DNA of 64,000 bases from Pochonia chlamydosporia 170. Lineage: Eukaryota > Ascomycota > Sordariomycetes > Hypocreales > Clavicipitaceae. Under the pieces are notes generated by a model, which made no database searches, had not been told where the DNA came from, and worked only from the letters and a program-made list of their open reading frames with translations. Shown here piece after piece: positions 22,001-31,495 of this stretch. Position 1 is the first letter of the stretch. Each line of letters begins with the position of its first letter. The stretch is from assembly GCF_001653235.2 (NCBI RefSeq), contig NC_035791.1:868001-932000 (forward strand), in the 5' to 3' direction. Both the position numbers and the translations under genes were made by a program.

Positions 22001-23153
22001 GGCAAATCGGAATAATCCTCTGTCTTCTCTGACTGAATTGCACGATATGTCGTTGCGGGAGCGGATGTCCAAGACTTTCAACGCATACGCCAAGCTCGTT
22101 GAGATCTATAGCCGTCGCAACCTGACGTACAAGTCGGACATTCTAAAGGCATTTGCTGGAATATTTGCCGTTCTTGAGGAGTATTTCGAAAGTGCAGCTG
22201 TCCATGGACTTCCGTCGGCGGTTATCAGCCATGCTCTACTTTGGACACCGATAGCAAGGCTTCCACGTCGAGGTAGTCAGCTGCCAACATCTCGCTCCGC
22301 AAGCACCACTCCTAATTCACAGTTTCCAACTTGGTCGTGGGTGGGATGGGATGGGCCTGTAGAATACCGCGTATTCGAGATGTCAAATGGGAAGATTGCT
22401 CTACCCACGACGAGTGTAAAGGCCTATTATCAATCGAACAATGACCCCATTATTGAACCAACATGGGAGCAGAATCAACTCCACGAGCATATCAAACAAG
22501 AGTCTCATATCCCTGATCAACAAGGGGTCCCGGTTGGCAAAACGGATAGGGATGGGGACAAGACTCAACGCAGGCAGGTCATCGCCAAAATGGTCCCTGA
22601 TCTTGTTCGCGGCAGTACCTGGTTTATCGGAGCCGCCCAAACACCCCAGAATAGGCAGGATTCTTATATTGAAACCAAGCTGTTGCGCTTTACAGCTCGT
22701 ACGGTTGCTCTTCCAGCATTCGGCGTCTCATCGAGGAAGGAATATTTGAGCTACCAGTCCCAAGTTCATAACCGAAGCCCCCAAGCCGTCCGACGCATCC
22801 TGGACCGCAAAGGCAAACACTGCGGGCTGTGGTGGGAGCAGGCCGGGTACGGGTACGTGGGACTGGACATGAGTCCAGATTCTGAAGCCAACATTGACCT
22901 GCTCGAAATATCGCGGTATGGGCCAATGCATTGCCATCGGGACGGGCCGTCTCTTGTCGAAGGCCCCATCAGCATGTTTGACAAGGATGAATACCCGGAG
23001 TTTGGATCAGGCAGTGGGCTGGTCAACATCTTGGCCGTCGATTTAGATATGGGACTTCCGGATGGGATTGGTGAACGATGTACAGTGGCCGTTATTCATT
23101 CCGCAGCATGGGAAGCAGCAAGCCCACAGGAAAAAGAAGTTCGAATGGTGTAG
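19020..23153 (+). CDS. Large HET-domain protein with N-terminal TPR-like repeats
   Basis: Intronless gene for a 1377-residue protein of the heterokaryon-incompatibility (HET, PF06985) class; such proteins trigger cell death on non-self recognition in several fungi. Residues about 20-430 are helical tetratricopeptide-like repeats (for example DLEEAIACAKEIYDHAPKDS and DINEAMRLIRELQSRT), as found in fungal TPR/CHAT regulators. A Cys-containing pre-HET segment, CRMCRDE near residue 585 and CSICSLM further on, precedes the HET domain. HET motifs: YFALSYVWG (about 780), FPKTIQDAMAFV...YLWVDALCIVQDD (about 814-845), RSWIVQEHLLSRRC (about 935) and TWSWVGW (about 1103). The TPR part may act as sensor and the HET part as effector; that division is inference. 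A minus-strand BTB-like gene follows, convergent with this one. Confidence 0.93.
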   Translation: MTDNSHSESKELDEVTRLVGTYGGIREALNSGSLSLEQEVRLRSDIVDLLIKDSDQSGLYDYLQDAIQHLETILRRLPRDSPERAVHLSKMSYVQMSEHVATNSRHALDEAVSNGRQAKELGVTHNLLQSRPDVYINVMKNFGFALSQRYAITLQANDLEEAIACAKEIYDHAPKDSAEYYMNLNNFASRLRMQYSESQNPDDINEAMRLIRELQSRTASGSREHGFAAAQLGVIGADKFKQTKELQDLDEALGYCKAGLDSLPATHELRIQILRVITNLYDSRYKSTSEEGDLRGHVQYSERLLRAIPPGNNARGKYLVEYMRGLHKLAERLKSLEQFRRNIRQLKSLLLDMPSNYPEKPGCHSVLADFYLSQYDLSRDLQDLMACVGAVREAVLDYNEVARESGSPQSTIQASWPWDLGISLGKLFQAPRDNPMRKAAERGLPEELNHCRQLQSSAPSALEQFYQQSGPRLKVLSKSLDAGRALSSDEIENEIRKLKEEKGATVSNRRPYKTSDYVNELGARKLAMDESKNIILDLSGIMGSILGIDRDKTYTREELCALHAEMEQKAIDNARSEGRHPNLRLCRMCRDEVKILQPVQDGFELAAKRAWLPFGNYFQLLDRSNCSICSLMLSAITTKSSGALHPRLAAIDPEVQGIRLTSGQLSTKEKLIRFDYGMKAAGELRLLTSQNYSQALRQGWQVSAHSSPAEILANQNGPIYDASGQQINPNLVKSWLRDCDNNHRSACNHPRLGKRADAVISLILINVQDECLVSSSSDAKYFALSYVWGQVDMSKTFKSNYSDRLKAHSLAAICFPKTIQDAMAFVRSLDERYLWVDALCIVQDDDIQMARDIPNMDIIYSQAFATIVALSGTDANSGLPGVSPGTREPQKVATVTISNKSPALDDDPHSNDKEIVGLVATPRQLYLEIELSRWSARSWIVQEHLLSRRCLFFAPDALYFQCGQSTLSEGGANEEYVALMLDKLRGTDNDLLNKANRNNPLSSLTELHDMSLRERMSKTFNAYAKLVEIYSRRNLTYKSDILKAFAGIFAVLEEYFESAAVHGLPSAVISHALLWTPIARLPRRGSQLPTSRSASTTPNSQFPTWSWVGWDGPVEYRVFEMSNGKIALPTTSVKAYYQSNNDPIIEPTWEQNQLHEHIKQESHIPDQQGVPVGKTDRDGDKTQRRQVIAKMVPDLVRGSTWFIGAAQTPQNRQDSYIETKLLRFTARTVALPAFGVSSRKEYLSYQSQVHNRSPQAVRRILDRKGKHCGLWWEQAGYGYVGLDMSPDSEANIDLLEISRYGPMHCHRDGPSLVEGPISMFDKDEYPEFGSGSGLVNILAVDLDMGLPDGIGERCTVAVIHSAAWEAASPQEKEVRMV

Positions 23154-23411
23154 GTTCGTAGCTGACCCAGGAGCTAATGGGGTCCGTAGCAACAATGTAC
23201 GGTTTGGACGATCAGCAGCAAAATGCTCTTCTGTCAGTCAGAACGACGTTTGCTGCGTTTTCATACAGCTCCCCATTAAAAGTCTGTCAAATTCCCACGT
23301 ACGGACTCAAAATGGGTAGTTTACTAAGTTGTCTTGTACCCTTTGCACAGTAGGTTTACTGGTATTAATATCAGTGTGTTCTTAACACCCCCGGCGTAAC
23401 CTCAATATACA

Positions 23412-24458
23412 CTACTTCAAGCTTTTGGCTCGCTCATCTAAACATTTAAAATGGTAGTCTGTTACGGTACTTGGAATATTGCTCATCACTCGCTGAACCT
23501 TGTCCAAGAGGTATGGCCCTGGGTTGCATTCCCGATGGTCTATGACTGGCTTTTCGCTTGTTTCTCCAATGTCGTGAATAATCAGACTCGTTAGTGTCCT
23601 GTGGAGATCAACCAAGCTCATTTCCAAAAGACTAACTTCGGGGACAGGCCAAAGGCCCGCTCTAGCCAGACAAAATGTCATAGACCCCAGTAACATGGAT
23701 TCGCATCTATGGTGACCCATCCAAGTCGCGTGACGACACCACCTGGGTTGTTCGTCCACGATGATGAGTTTCCCAACCATGTCGCGAATTATGTCTAACA
23801 ATTCTTGGATGGTTTGATTGCGGACAGCGTTAATACGTTCTAAAAGCTTGTTAGCCTTGCAAATGAAAATTGTACATGTACAGATAGTCGGTGTGCGAAT
23901 ACCAATGATGTACGGAGGTGCTTGGATGGCCTCAGAATCATCTGCTGCGGAGGGCCATGGTTCCTTCGCTTCCATTAACATGCGACGTGCAATAATCGTA
24001 AATTGCTCTTTGCGGCCGAGCTCCCAAGTGATCCAAATCATTTTTGACATGATATCACTGGCATCTCGTACAATTTCTCCGACAGAGGAAAGCCAGGTCT
24101 CAATCCAGGGCGCCAATAGATGTGTTGCGTCGTAGTAATGAGTTAATACAACAAGGTCGTACAAGTTGTCGATAGAGAAGGTTTTTGGTATTCTAGCAAA
24201 ATTGGAGTGTGCCAGATTCAAGAAAGTTTCCATTGGGGCCGGCTTCTCATCTTCTAGTTTAACGATCCAGTCTGTTGTGTTGGAGTTGTTGCTTTTGGCT
24301 TCAGCGAAATTCCCGTATAACATTCGGTCAAACACAGGAGATGCACGGGCTAACGCACGTGAGCAGGCGAGAAACACGGCAGTGACTTCTTTCTCTGGGG
24401 TTTTGATCTTGAGGCTGACATCTCCACGAGGATCAATACAATTGGATTGGTTGGACAT
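23412..24458 (-). CDS. BTB/POZ-like protein (paralogue A)
   Basis: Probable adaptor with an N-terminal BTB/POZ-like fold (LACSRALARASPVFDRMLYG), followed by a helical region such as LYDLVVLTHYYDATHLLAPW. Exons 24458-23903 and 23839-23412; the 63-bp intron has a GCTAACA branch site and TTTTAG acceptor. The unspliced frame also stays open, but splicing makes the protein align with its paralogue at 25687, whose intron is at the same place and phase. The result is 327 residues. The ATG at 24458 was chosen because it aligns with the start of the paralogue (MSNQ..DPRGD against MSQT..DKHGD) and no earlier ATG exists in frame. It lies tail to tail with the HET/TPR gene and head to head with its paralogue. 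Function unknown; many fungal BTB proteins of this size are uncharacterised. Confidence 0.8.
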   Translation of the reverse strand: MSNQSNCIDPRGDVSLKIKTPEKEVTAVFLACSRALARASPVFDRMLYGNFAEAKSNNSNTTDWIVKLEDEKPAPMETFLNLAHSNFARIPKTFSIDNLYDLVVLTHYYDATHLLAPWIETWLSSVGEIVRDASDIMSKMIWITWELGRKEQFTIIARRMLMEAKEPWPSAADDSEAIQAPPYIIGIRTPTICTCTIFICKANKLLERINAVRNQTIQELLDIIRDMVGKLIIVDEQPRWCRHATWMGHHRCESMLLGSMTFCLARAGLWPVPEVSLLEMSLVDLHRTLTSLIIHDIGETSEKPVIDHRECNPGPYLLDKVQRVMSNIPSTVTDYHFKCLDERAKSLK

Positions 24459-25686
24459 TCTCGAGGCGGTTGAGGATTCGAGTTGTGCACGTACGTATGT
24501 ATCGTGCCGCTCGACAAGCTTGTTCTTATATGGCACGCATTTCAACGACCGAGTGCCTTCTCATGCCTTCTCATGCCCTCTCATGCCCTCTCATGCCCTC
24601 TGTTATTTTGGGTTCCGCAACAAGAAGCCTTGTTCGTCGTATTCACATGACTTAACAAGGCGGTGCGTTCGTACCTAGCTGGAAGCCATGCCTGTTAGTG
24701 GGTCTTGCCGAAGTGGTTGCAGCCTGGGTGAGCTGTACGGAGTAGAGAGGCTATATTTAAACCAGACGTTGTGGGGCCGTTTCGGCAGCTCCAGGGGCTA
24801 CTGGATGCACTGTTAGAAGTCTGGTGGGACGCGGCTGTTGCCCAAAGCCACCCCTAGCGTCTACGGACTGTGCTGGATGGTGAATCGTCTTTCCAAAGGG
24901 CGACTGTCTCATACCGCATGTTTCAATCCGTGCTTGCGTTTACCCCATCGTTGCTTCGCGATCCTGAGTTGTAGCGAAGCGAGAGCCAGGCCCGAGAACA
25001 TGGTACTAAACACCATTGACGCTTCAGGGTCGCCCGCAAGGCTAGCGCGTAACTGAGCATCGCTATAGTGGTCCAGTTCGGCAATGAAGGGTCTGGTTTT
25101 CCTAAACAAGTTGGCAACGGCATCATGTTACAAGATTAAAAAATTTTCAACTTTATGCGCACTTAGCTCTCACAAACGATAGCACTAACTGCGGCGCTGC
25201 TAGAGCAGCCTCCACCACGTATAGGATAGCCTGGCTGTGCATCATCCCTGAATGTGACCAGCCGAATGGCTCGTTTGCTAAACTCGCGAAATCGTCTGCT
25301 GTGCGTCCCAAATGACACTTGAAGTTCGGAATATCCTTTAAATAACCACCGCGCCTCCTTGCCCACATCTAAGACAGGACTATGGCTGACACAATGCTTG
25401 GCATTAAGGAATTAACCAGTCAGGATGTGTGAGGTGGCTCAATGAAAGTCTGCCCACGAGCTTCCGTGGCAACAGGGTGGATTAGTTCAACCTTGACAGC
25501 TGTGCCATCCACAAACGCGATTTAAAGCCTTCGCCGCTTACAATTTCTTCTACTCAAGTCTCCGTATTAAATATAGAAGCATAAGGGTTGCCGTTCGTAA
25601 GAGTTGTTAGCGTTGTGCATATAGATGTATCTCTACCCACTTGACAGTTGCTGCTGTTGGCGGGCATGAACCACCGTTGAATTAAA
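24459..25686. other. Divergent intergenic region between the two BTB-like genes
   Basis: About 1.2 kb between the head-to-head paralogues. It contains a 10-bp tandem repeat at 24554-24600 and otherwise only short open frames without family motifs. It presumably holds both promoters. Confidence 0.5.
24554..24600 (+). repeat. Minisatellite, 10-bp unit, about 4.7 copies
   Basis: Tandem copies of TCATGCCCTC (the first copies read TCATGCCTTC), about 100 bp upstream of the paralogue A start codon. Such arrays vary in copy number between strains and could alter the 5' leader or promoter. Confidence 0.85.
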
Positions 25687-26671
25687 ATGTCACAAACCAT
25701 CGTTTTCGACAAACATGGAGACACCAAGGTCCGAAATAAGCGAGTAGGCGAGCTAGAACATACGGTTTATATTGTCTGCTCTCGTGCTTTAGCTCGCGTC
25801 TCACCAGTATTTCATGCTATCCTCTATGACAGAATCGGCACTGTGGACATCCACAAATCACCACAATCAGACGATGGGTTTATCGATTTCGTCGAGGAAG
25901 GAGAGGAATCATTAATAATATTTCTCAATATAGCCCATGCCCGATTTTCTGGGATCCCTCGAACTCTCAATGTTGACCAGCTGTACAACTTAACGGCTTT
26001 GACATCCCGCTATGAATGTACCTGCATATTAAGCACTTGGGTCAACTCATGGATATCCTGTAGTGAGGATCAAGCTCATGAAACGGACCTAGCTAAGATA
26101 CTATGGGTTACATGGGAAGTTGGTCGGCAAAACGCATTCACGCGCACCTCTCAGCGAATGGCGATGGAATGCGATGCGTTGGCAATTGAAAATGCGAAGC
26201 AATTTTGCGGGAACGTACGTTTTGCGAATGGGATGGGTAAGTTAAGGCCGCTTCATGGGCATCGACACCGTTCAGTCTACTAATTGTTCTTTAGCAAGCG
26301 TAGCCGAGTCACGAACCCAAACCCTAAGAAACTTGTTAGCCATATTAGGCGACATGGTCGAAAAACTGTTGGTCATGGAGCAGCGCCCAAGATGGTCGCG
26401 TTTTGCCGCGCTTCAGGGACCCCGTAGGTGCCAGTATATCACTTCCGCAGCCATACAGTCCTCTTTAAAATCACTGAGTCTATGGCCGCTCCCGGAAGCG
26501 GCCATTATTGAGGACAGCGCGATAGTAGTTTATTCCAAAGCTGCCAGTGTGGTAAGCCATAACCATCGAAACTGTGAGTTTGGCAAATTCTGGATTGATC
26601 AGCTTCAAGACGTACTGAAGACACAGCCTCTGTCTTTAATGAATCTGTATTCCCAGCTTAGAGTTGATTAA
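25687..26671 (+). CDS. BTB/POZ-like protein (paralogue B)
   Basis: Paralogue of the minus-strand gene at 23412-24458. Exons 25687-26236 and 26295-26671, intron 58 bp (GTAAGT...TTTAG), giving 308 residues. BTB-like core: VCSRALARVSPVFHAILYD, then FLNIAHARFSGIPRTLNVDQLYNL. The second half carries RTQTLRNLLAILGDMVEKLL and EQRPRWSRFAALQGPRRCQY. These match RNQTIQELLDIIRDMVGKLI and EQPRWCRHATWMGHHRCES in paralogue A. The shared intron position and phase show descent from one duplicated gene. The copies differ strongly in sequence, so the duplication is old or has diverged fast. It sits between two HET genes, which hints at an adaptor role in the same process, but this is inference. Confidence 0.82.
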
Positions 26672-28029
26672 ATCCAGGGTTAGAGTACTAGGGCTTGAGT
26701 AATGGTGGGAAACTATCTAGCAAGCATTGGCAACGCACAGTCCGTCCAATTTTGTAATCAAACATTCACATTGCCATATATTCTTGCGTGTTCACAAGAT
26801 TGAAGTATCGAGCTAACTAGGAGTAAGAGCACCATCGCAGCGGCGAATTCAAGCTGACCTGTTGGCCATGGTTGCGACGCCGAAGTCTGGTTTCTGCGCC
26901 TGTGGTGAAGTTGAGGAGCGCACTGGGCCAACCCCATCGTGAAATTAACACAGCCGTCGTTCTATCACACTGCTCTCACGCCAGGATAATAGGCGATGGA
27001 AGTATTTTTTATTGCATAAGTTCCTCCATTTTTATAGTTTGTGACGATGAAATCCCTCTGTAAGACAGCACTATGAAACGCGAGACTTTCCACGGCACCT
27101 GAGTCTAAACTAATCTGATTAGAATTCCTTCTGGTATCAACTTTCAAGAGTGCGAATAGACTCTGAATCGAAGAACTAGAAAGGGTTGGACCAGTCCATG
27201 GTTCTGTTTCGGCATGCATAGCTGACAAACAACACGAGTGAGCTAACATAGGTTTGCGGTATGTTGTTTTTCCAATTGGCTAGGGAGCGGAGCCCGGGCT
27301 GGAGCAAAGGCCTAAAATCACGTTTGATGCCTTCCTCAGTTCTTTCCTCTTGAACACTGCCAAGACTTGGCCACGATACCATTGTTGCTTTCTAGCCGTA
27401 TATTTACTGTCCTTTGCTTTCGTTGACTCCTTTTATCTCGCAGCGTGTATCCTGCCGTTTTTGTTTTTCGGCACTTAATGTGAGTGTGAAGTACAAGGCG
27501 AAACAAATGCTATCTATTTAGCCATGATAGTGCACCCCTACCAATCAAACGAGGAAAGCTTGGTCACGCCTTCAATGATCCAAAATGCGGTGCTATCAGC
27601 AACCCGGGGAGGTCATTCATACCTGTCAGTCTTGCGAACGATTGATGGTATTTAAGATGAACGCTCTGTTTCTGGGTAGTATTGTAGATGTTTACTGTGG
27701 TCTCATCCTCGTAACAACCCTAAGCTTGATAGGTAGTCTCTGTTCTTAAGTAAGATCATGTGTTTGCAAACAAGGATGCAACGCGATGTGATCAACGAAA
27801 TGTTGCCGATGAAACAATCATCAGAAGTTTGGAGCCTTAGGGTCTGGTCCCGTTTTGGAATATGGTAAGCTTCAACCTGCGGGGATCTGATGCAATTCGG
27901 GACAACACGAATGCCCCGCTCCTTCTGCAGAACCGGTGAGGCAATCTTGCCATCTACATGACATGGTATTTTGTTAAACATCTAGCCACTTGTCGTCATG
28001 TTTCTGGTGCTAACTTCCAGCATATAAAC
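26672..28029. other. Intergenic
   Basis: About 1.35 kb between paralogue B and the second HET gene. Minus-strand frames near 26965-27382 lack motifs and plausible splice partners. No repeat or RNA gene recognised. Confidence 0.45.
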
Positions 28030-29967
28030 ATGCTGTGCTCCATCTGTATGCAAATAGCTGAGGAGTGCCGAGGCAGATACTTTCGCACAGGTCGCCATCA
28101 TTCCACACTTGGACAGCTTCGGGCCGCTGCGAAGCGGAGGTGCGGGCTTTGCATTATCCTATATGAACATTTGGAAATTCAAAGCGGCCACCTCGAAGAG
28201 GTCTACCTGGCTGACCCATTGACATACGAGTTCAGAAACGAGCCAGTTGAAGATGATGACCCTTACCTCACTTTTAAGGGCGCTGGACGTCAACCTCTTA
28301 CAACGGTGTACATTTTACTGGCAAATTTGGTAGCCCCAACAAGTTACGCACGGTGGTTGCAGAAAGACGCAGAGCTGTTGAACCTGATGTTACCAAATAC
28401 CCCCAATGACAAACTACACCCAACAGCTATGGACACTGGGAGTCCTCAAGTCGCCCAGTTAGCCACGAGATGGTTCAGGGACTGTCAACGCACTCATAAA
28501 AGCTGCGGTTTGGCCATAAAACCCAGTGACGGGCACCTTAATCACAGTCGTGATTGGTACCCGGATAGATTATTGGATCTAACCAAAGATGTTCCAAGAC
28601 TACTCATCACTCGGGAGGAGAAACCATCTAGTACACAGTACGCAACACTGAGCTATTGTTGGGGTCCAAATCCGAGACACCTCATTCTGACCTCTGACAA
28701 TTTGCCCAAAATGCGGCAAGGCATTCCGATGAAATCACTCCCCAAAACCTTCAGAGATGCTATCCAGATGGTACGCAAGCTTGAGATACGTTATCTATGG
28801 ATCGACTCTCTATGTATTATTCAGTCTGGAGAAGCCAGTAGAGAAGACTGGGAGCTGCAATCCATGGCTATGAGCACAATTTACGCCCGCAGCACTATCA
28901 ATATCTCTGCAGATTGGGCGTCCGATGCTACAGAAGGATGTTTCAGTGATCGCGATGTCGACGTTTTTAATTCAATCTTCTTCACATGGGAAGATGAGCA
29001 TCACGCATTTGTGGACCAGGGGATCTTCCAGAGACTGTCATCAACGCCAATTTGGCGACGAGGATGGGTGGTGCAAGAACGGCTTCTATCCCGTTGCGTG
29101 CTCCATTTCGGGCGGGACCAGATCTTTTGGGAATGCCAAGAAGTACCTTTCGCATGCGAGAGTTTCCCAGGTGAAATGGACATATGGACATTCGTTGATA
29201 CAATCCCGTTCAACTTGGCACTTCCTGTGCTCGGTCGGTCCGGGGGAGCAAACTGGTCAGATCTTGTGAGGCTGTACAGCAGCCGCGAACTGAGTTTTCC
29301 GTCAAATGACAAGTTTGCTGCCCTCGGAGCGGTTGCAGAAGTATACTCCGACCTTTACCACGATGAATATGTAGCTGGCCTGTTTGCAAGTGAACTGCCG
29401 GCAGCATTATGTTGGCGAGTTGTTGACGCAGGCACAACGCCCAATATTCTTCGGAGCAGCGAATTTCGTGCCCCGTCATGGAGCTGGGCCAGCATCGATG
29501 GGGTTGTGGATGTGAAGGTAGACTATTCGTTTGATGACGAGTATGGCACAGGTGATACGATTCATAGTGCGGTGAGAGACGTGAATATCGACCTGCTTCG
29601 CCCACAGTTTAAGACCGGGCCAGTGCTCGCAGCGCGAATCACGTTGGAAGGCAGTTTCTTCACCAAGAAGTTCCATGAAGAACTATTCAACCTCTTGTCA
29701 GGACGGACTGATATTCTAAATAACAACCAAACGATAAAGCTTGATGTAATAATGGATTCCACTACCCCAGGCGCAAAGTCAGACTCAGTTGTTTTCTTCC
29801 CAATCATTTCTAACAATGTTGGATATCGAGGAATCATCTTGAACCATCATATCACACCTTCGGAAGAGACATATTCTAGAGTTGGATATTTTTCTGTTCA
29901 CGAAACGAAATTGTTCTGGGAGCGGAATGATGTGCTGGACATGAAGCGGATAATAACTTTGATATAG
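28030..29967 (+). CDS. HET-domain protein (canonical type)
   Basis: Heterokaryon-incompatibility protein (PF06985), intronless, 645 residues from the ATG at 28030. This start begins MLCSICMQIAEECRG, the usual Cys-rich opening; an in-frame ATG at 27958 would add 24 residues. The pre-HET segment has CSIC and CGLC pairs. HET motifs: YATLSYCWG (about residue 204), LPKTFRDAIQMVRKLEIRYL then WIDSLCIIQ (about 237-265), ARSTINISADWASDATEGCF, RRGWVVQERLLSRC (about 342) and RAPSWSWASIDG (about 480). This is the standard 600-700-residue form, unlike the TPR-fused HET at 19020. All core motifs are intact, so the gene is probably functional. These genes are usually expressed at low level and vary greatly between strains. 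Confidence 0.93.
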   Translation: MLCSICMQIAEECRGRYFRTGRHHSTLGQLRAAAKRRCGLCIILYEHLEIQSGHLEEVYLADPLTYEFRNEPVEDDDPYLTFKGAGRQPLTTVYILLANLVAPTSYARWLQKDAELLNLMLPNTPNDKLHPTAMDTGSPQVAQLATRWFRDCQRTHKSCGLAIKPSDGHLNHSRDWYPDRLLDLTKDVPRLLITREEKPSSTQYATLSYCWGPNPRHLILTSDNLPKMRQGIPMKSLPKTFRDAIQMVRKLEIRYLWIDSLCIIQSGEASREDWELQSMAMSTIYARSTINISADWASDATEGCFSDRDVDVFNSIFFTWEDEHHAFVDQGIFQRLSSTPIWRRGWVVQERLLSRCVLHFGRDQIFWECQEVPFACESFPGEMDIWTFVDTIPFNLALPVLGRSGGANWSDLVRLYSSRELSFPSNDKFAALGAVAEVYSDLYHDEYVAGLFASELPAALCWRVVDAGTTPNILRSSEFRAPSWSWASIDGVVDVKVDYSFDDEYGTGDTIHSAVRDVNIDLLRPQFKTGPVLAARITLEGSFFTKKFHEELFNLLSGRTDILNNNQTIKLDVIMDSTTPGAKSDSVVFFPIISNNVGYRGIILNHHITPSEETYSRVGYFSVHETKLFWERNDVLDMKRIITLI

Positions 29968-30456
29968 ATAGCTGTCCAAGGTGCAGCCTTACGCCTGGAA
30001 AGCTCAATTTAGATTGCACTTACTCTACTATCCCGTTCCTAAGCAGCGGTAGCCCCAATTGCCCCGGCCACAAGCGATACCTTTTGCCACTCGGATTAGA
30101 ATGGCCATTTTCCGCTGTTGATTACAATTTCAAGTTAGCTAAGTACTGTTCTTTCCATCTTTCACTTGTAGACTATGTTGGGTCATAGCGCCAGGTTGGA
30201 ATCATGATTTACGACATGTATTTTACATAACCAATTGCTACATTTCGGGGGCCGCTACGGTCAATTGTGCCGTCAGAAATCTGTCAAATGCGCCATCACA
30301 TAACGGATTAACCCTATCGCGACTCAATTTCGGCACAAAGGTGGTTAAGAATTAGCTCAATATCCGGAAGCGAGACATGACGTGCATAACTTATCGAAAA
30401 CGTAAAGTCCATCCTAGAGAAATCAGTCCGCTCCGCGCGACGCACACAGCTTCACA
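29968..30456. other. Intergenic
   Basis: Spacer between the HET gene and the kinase pseudogene. I see no gene or repeat in it. Confidence 0.5.
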
Positions 30457-31495
30457 ATGAGCAGTTATCATATCAACACTGATGACGAGGTAGACGTACC
30501 CGCAGAGGCTATTCGCATTATAGACCCGCAGGAGCTGCAAGGTCAGTCAACCTTGAGCCACCATCCTGTCATGGGCCCGACTTAAGTACGCCTACTAACA
30601 CGCAGACGTGGTATATTGGACAGAGTTGCCAGTAGGAACACAAGTCCAGAACATCACTGCTCACGGTGTTAACCTGTGGACGCGCACTGCAAAGATAGAA
30701 GCCAAGACAGATGGAATTCCCGCCAAGTACTTCCTCAAGGTACCGTCCAATCAGATAGCCTCAGCGACCTTAACTTAATATCAGCGAGCAGACCACGTTT
30801 GGGGAAAGGGGAAGAGGCGTTATATCTGGCTAGTTCACCGCCATGTCTGCCATTTATAAGGCAAAGCCAAGTCTAGGGCCTCGCCTAATAGCATGGGGAA
30901 GCTATGACGGGATTCAGAATGTGCATTTTCTGATTTGTGATTTCCGCAATATGGCCTATGAGCTTCCAGACATCAACAAATTCGTATCCCAGATAGCTGA
31001 ACTCTATCAAAATGGCACCTCACCCGATGGGTAATTCGGCTTCACCGTGACGACTTACCACGGTGACGTTGCTATTGACTACGGGTGGCTAAACTCTTGG
31101 GAGGAATACTTTACTCAGACCACTCGCGTATTGTTTGATTTAGAACAACAGACTCGAGGCTCCAGCGATGAGCTTGCCGGTCTTTCTAATAGGTTCTTTG
31201 ACACGTCGCCAACATTCGCGTAGACGAGCTGGGTTACTGGAGACAGCCTTGGAATAAACTTTATGAAGCTTATCGAAACAAGTACCATAGCTGCTTCCCA
31301 AAATGTCTGCCTGAGGGAGACTTCGATAACCGAAACTTGCTATACGCCACTCAGATCAACATGATGGACTTAATATTGTACAAGGACGATAGCAGCTATC
31401 GGTAAATGTATGAACTTCACCCAAGGCGACGGTAATCATACTCATAGTTGAGAAGGTTAGTTGCATCTATGAGGCAGCTTGTAGAGAAGTTTCCA
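30457..31495 (+). pseudogene. Ketosamine-3-kinase (fructosamine/ribulosamine kinase) pseudogene with deleted catalytic segment
   Basis: Remnant of a fungal protein-ribulosamine-3-kinase-like gene (PF03881), an enzyme that repairs glycated proteins. The 5' part is well preserved: MSSYHINTDD..., an intron ending CACGCAG, then NLWTRTAKIEAKTDGIPAKYFLK. After a second intron-like gap come SAIYKAKPSLGPRLIAWGSY, VHFLICDFRN and IAELYQNGTSPDG. A TAA at 31033-31035 then interrupts the frame before FGFTVTTYHGD, and a further stop follows RFFDTSPTFA at about 31221. Similarity resumes in another frame with ELGYWRQPWNKLYEAYRNKY and ends near MRQLVEKFP. The segment that should lie between, with the catalytic HGDLW and the metal-binding DxxxxY region, is missing (about 45-50 residues). 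With stops, a frame change and no catalytic loop it cannot encode an active kinase. Confidence 0.85.

Noticed and set aside
26965..27382. Two overlapping minus-strand frames between the BTB and HET genes
   Set aside because: Composition and lack of motifs suggest chance; no acceptable donor and acceptor join them.
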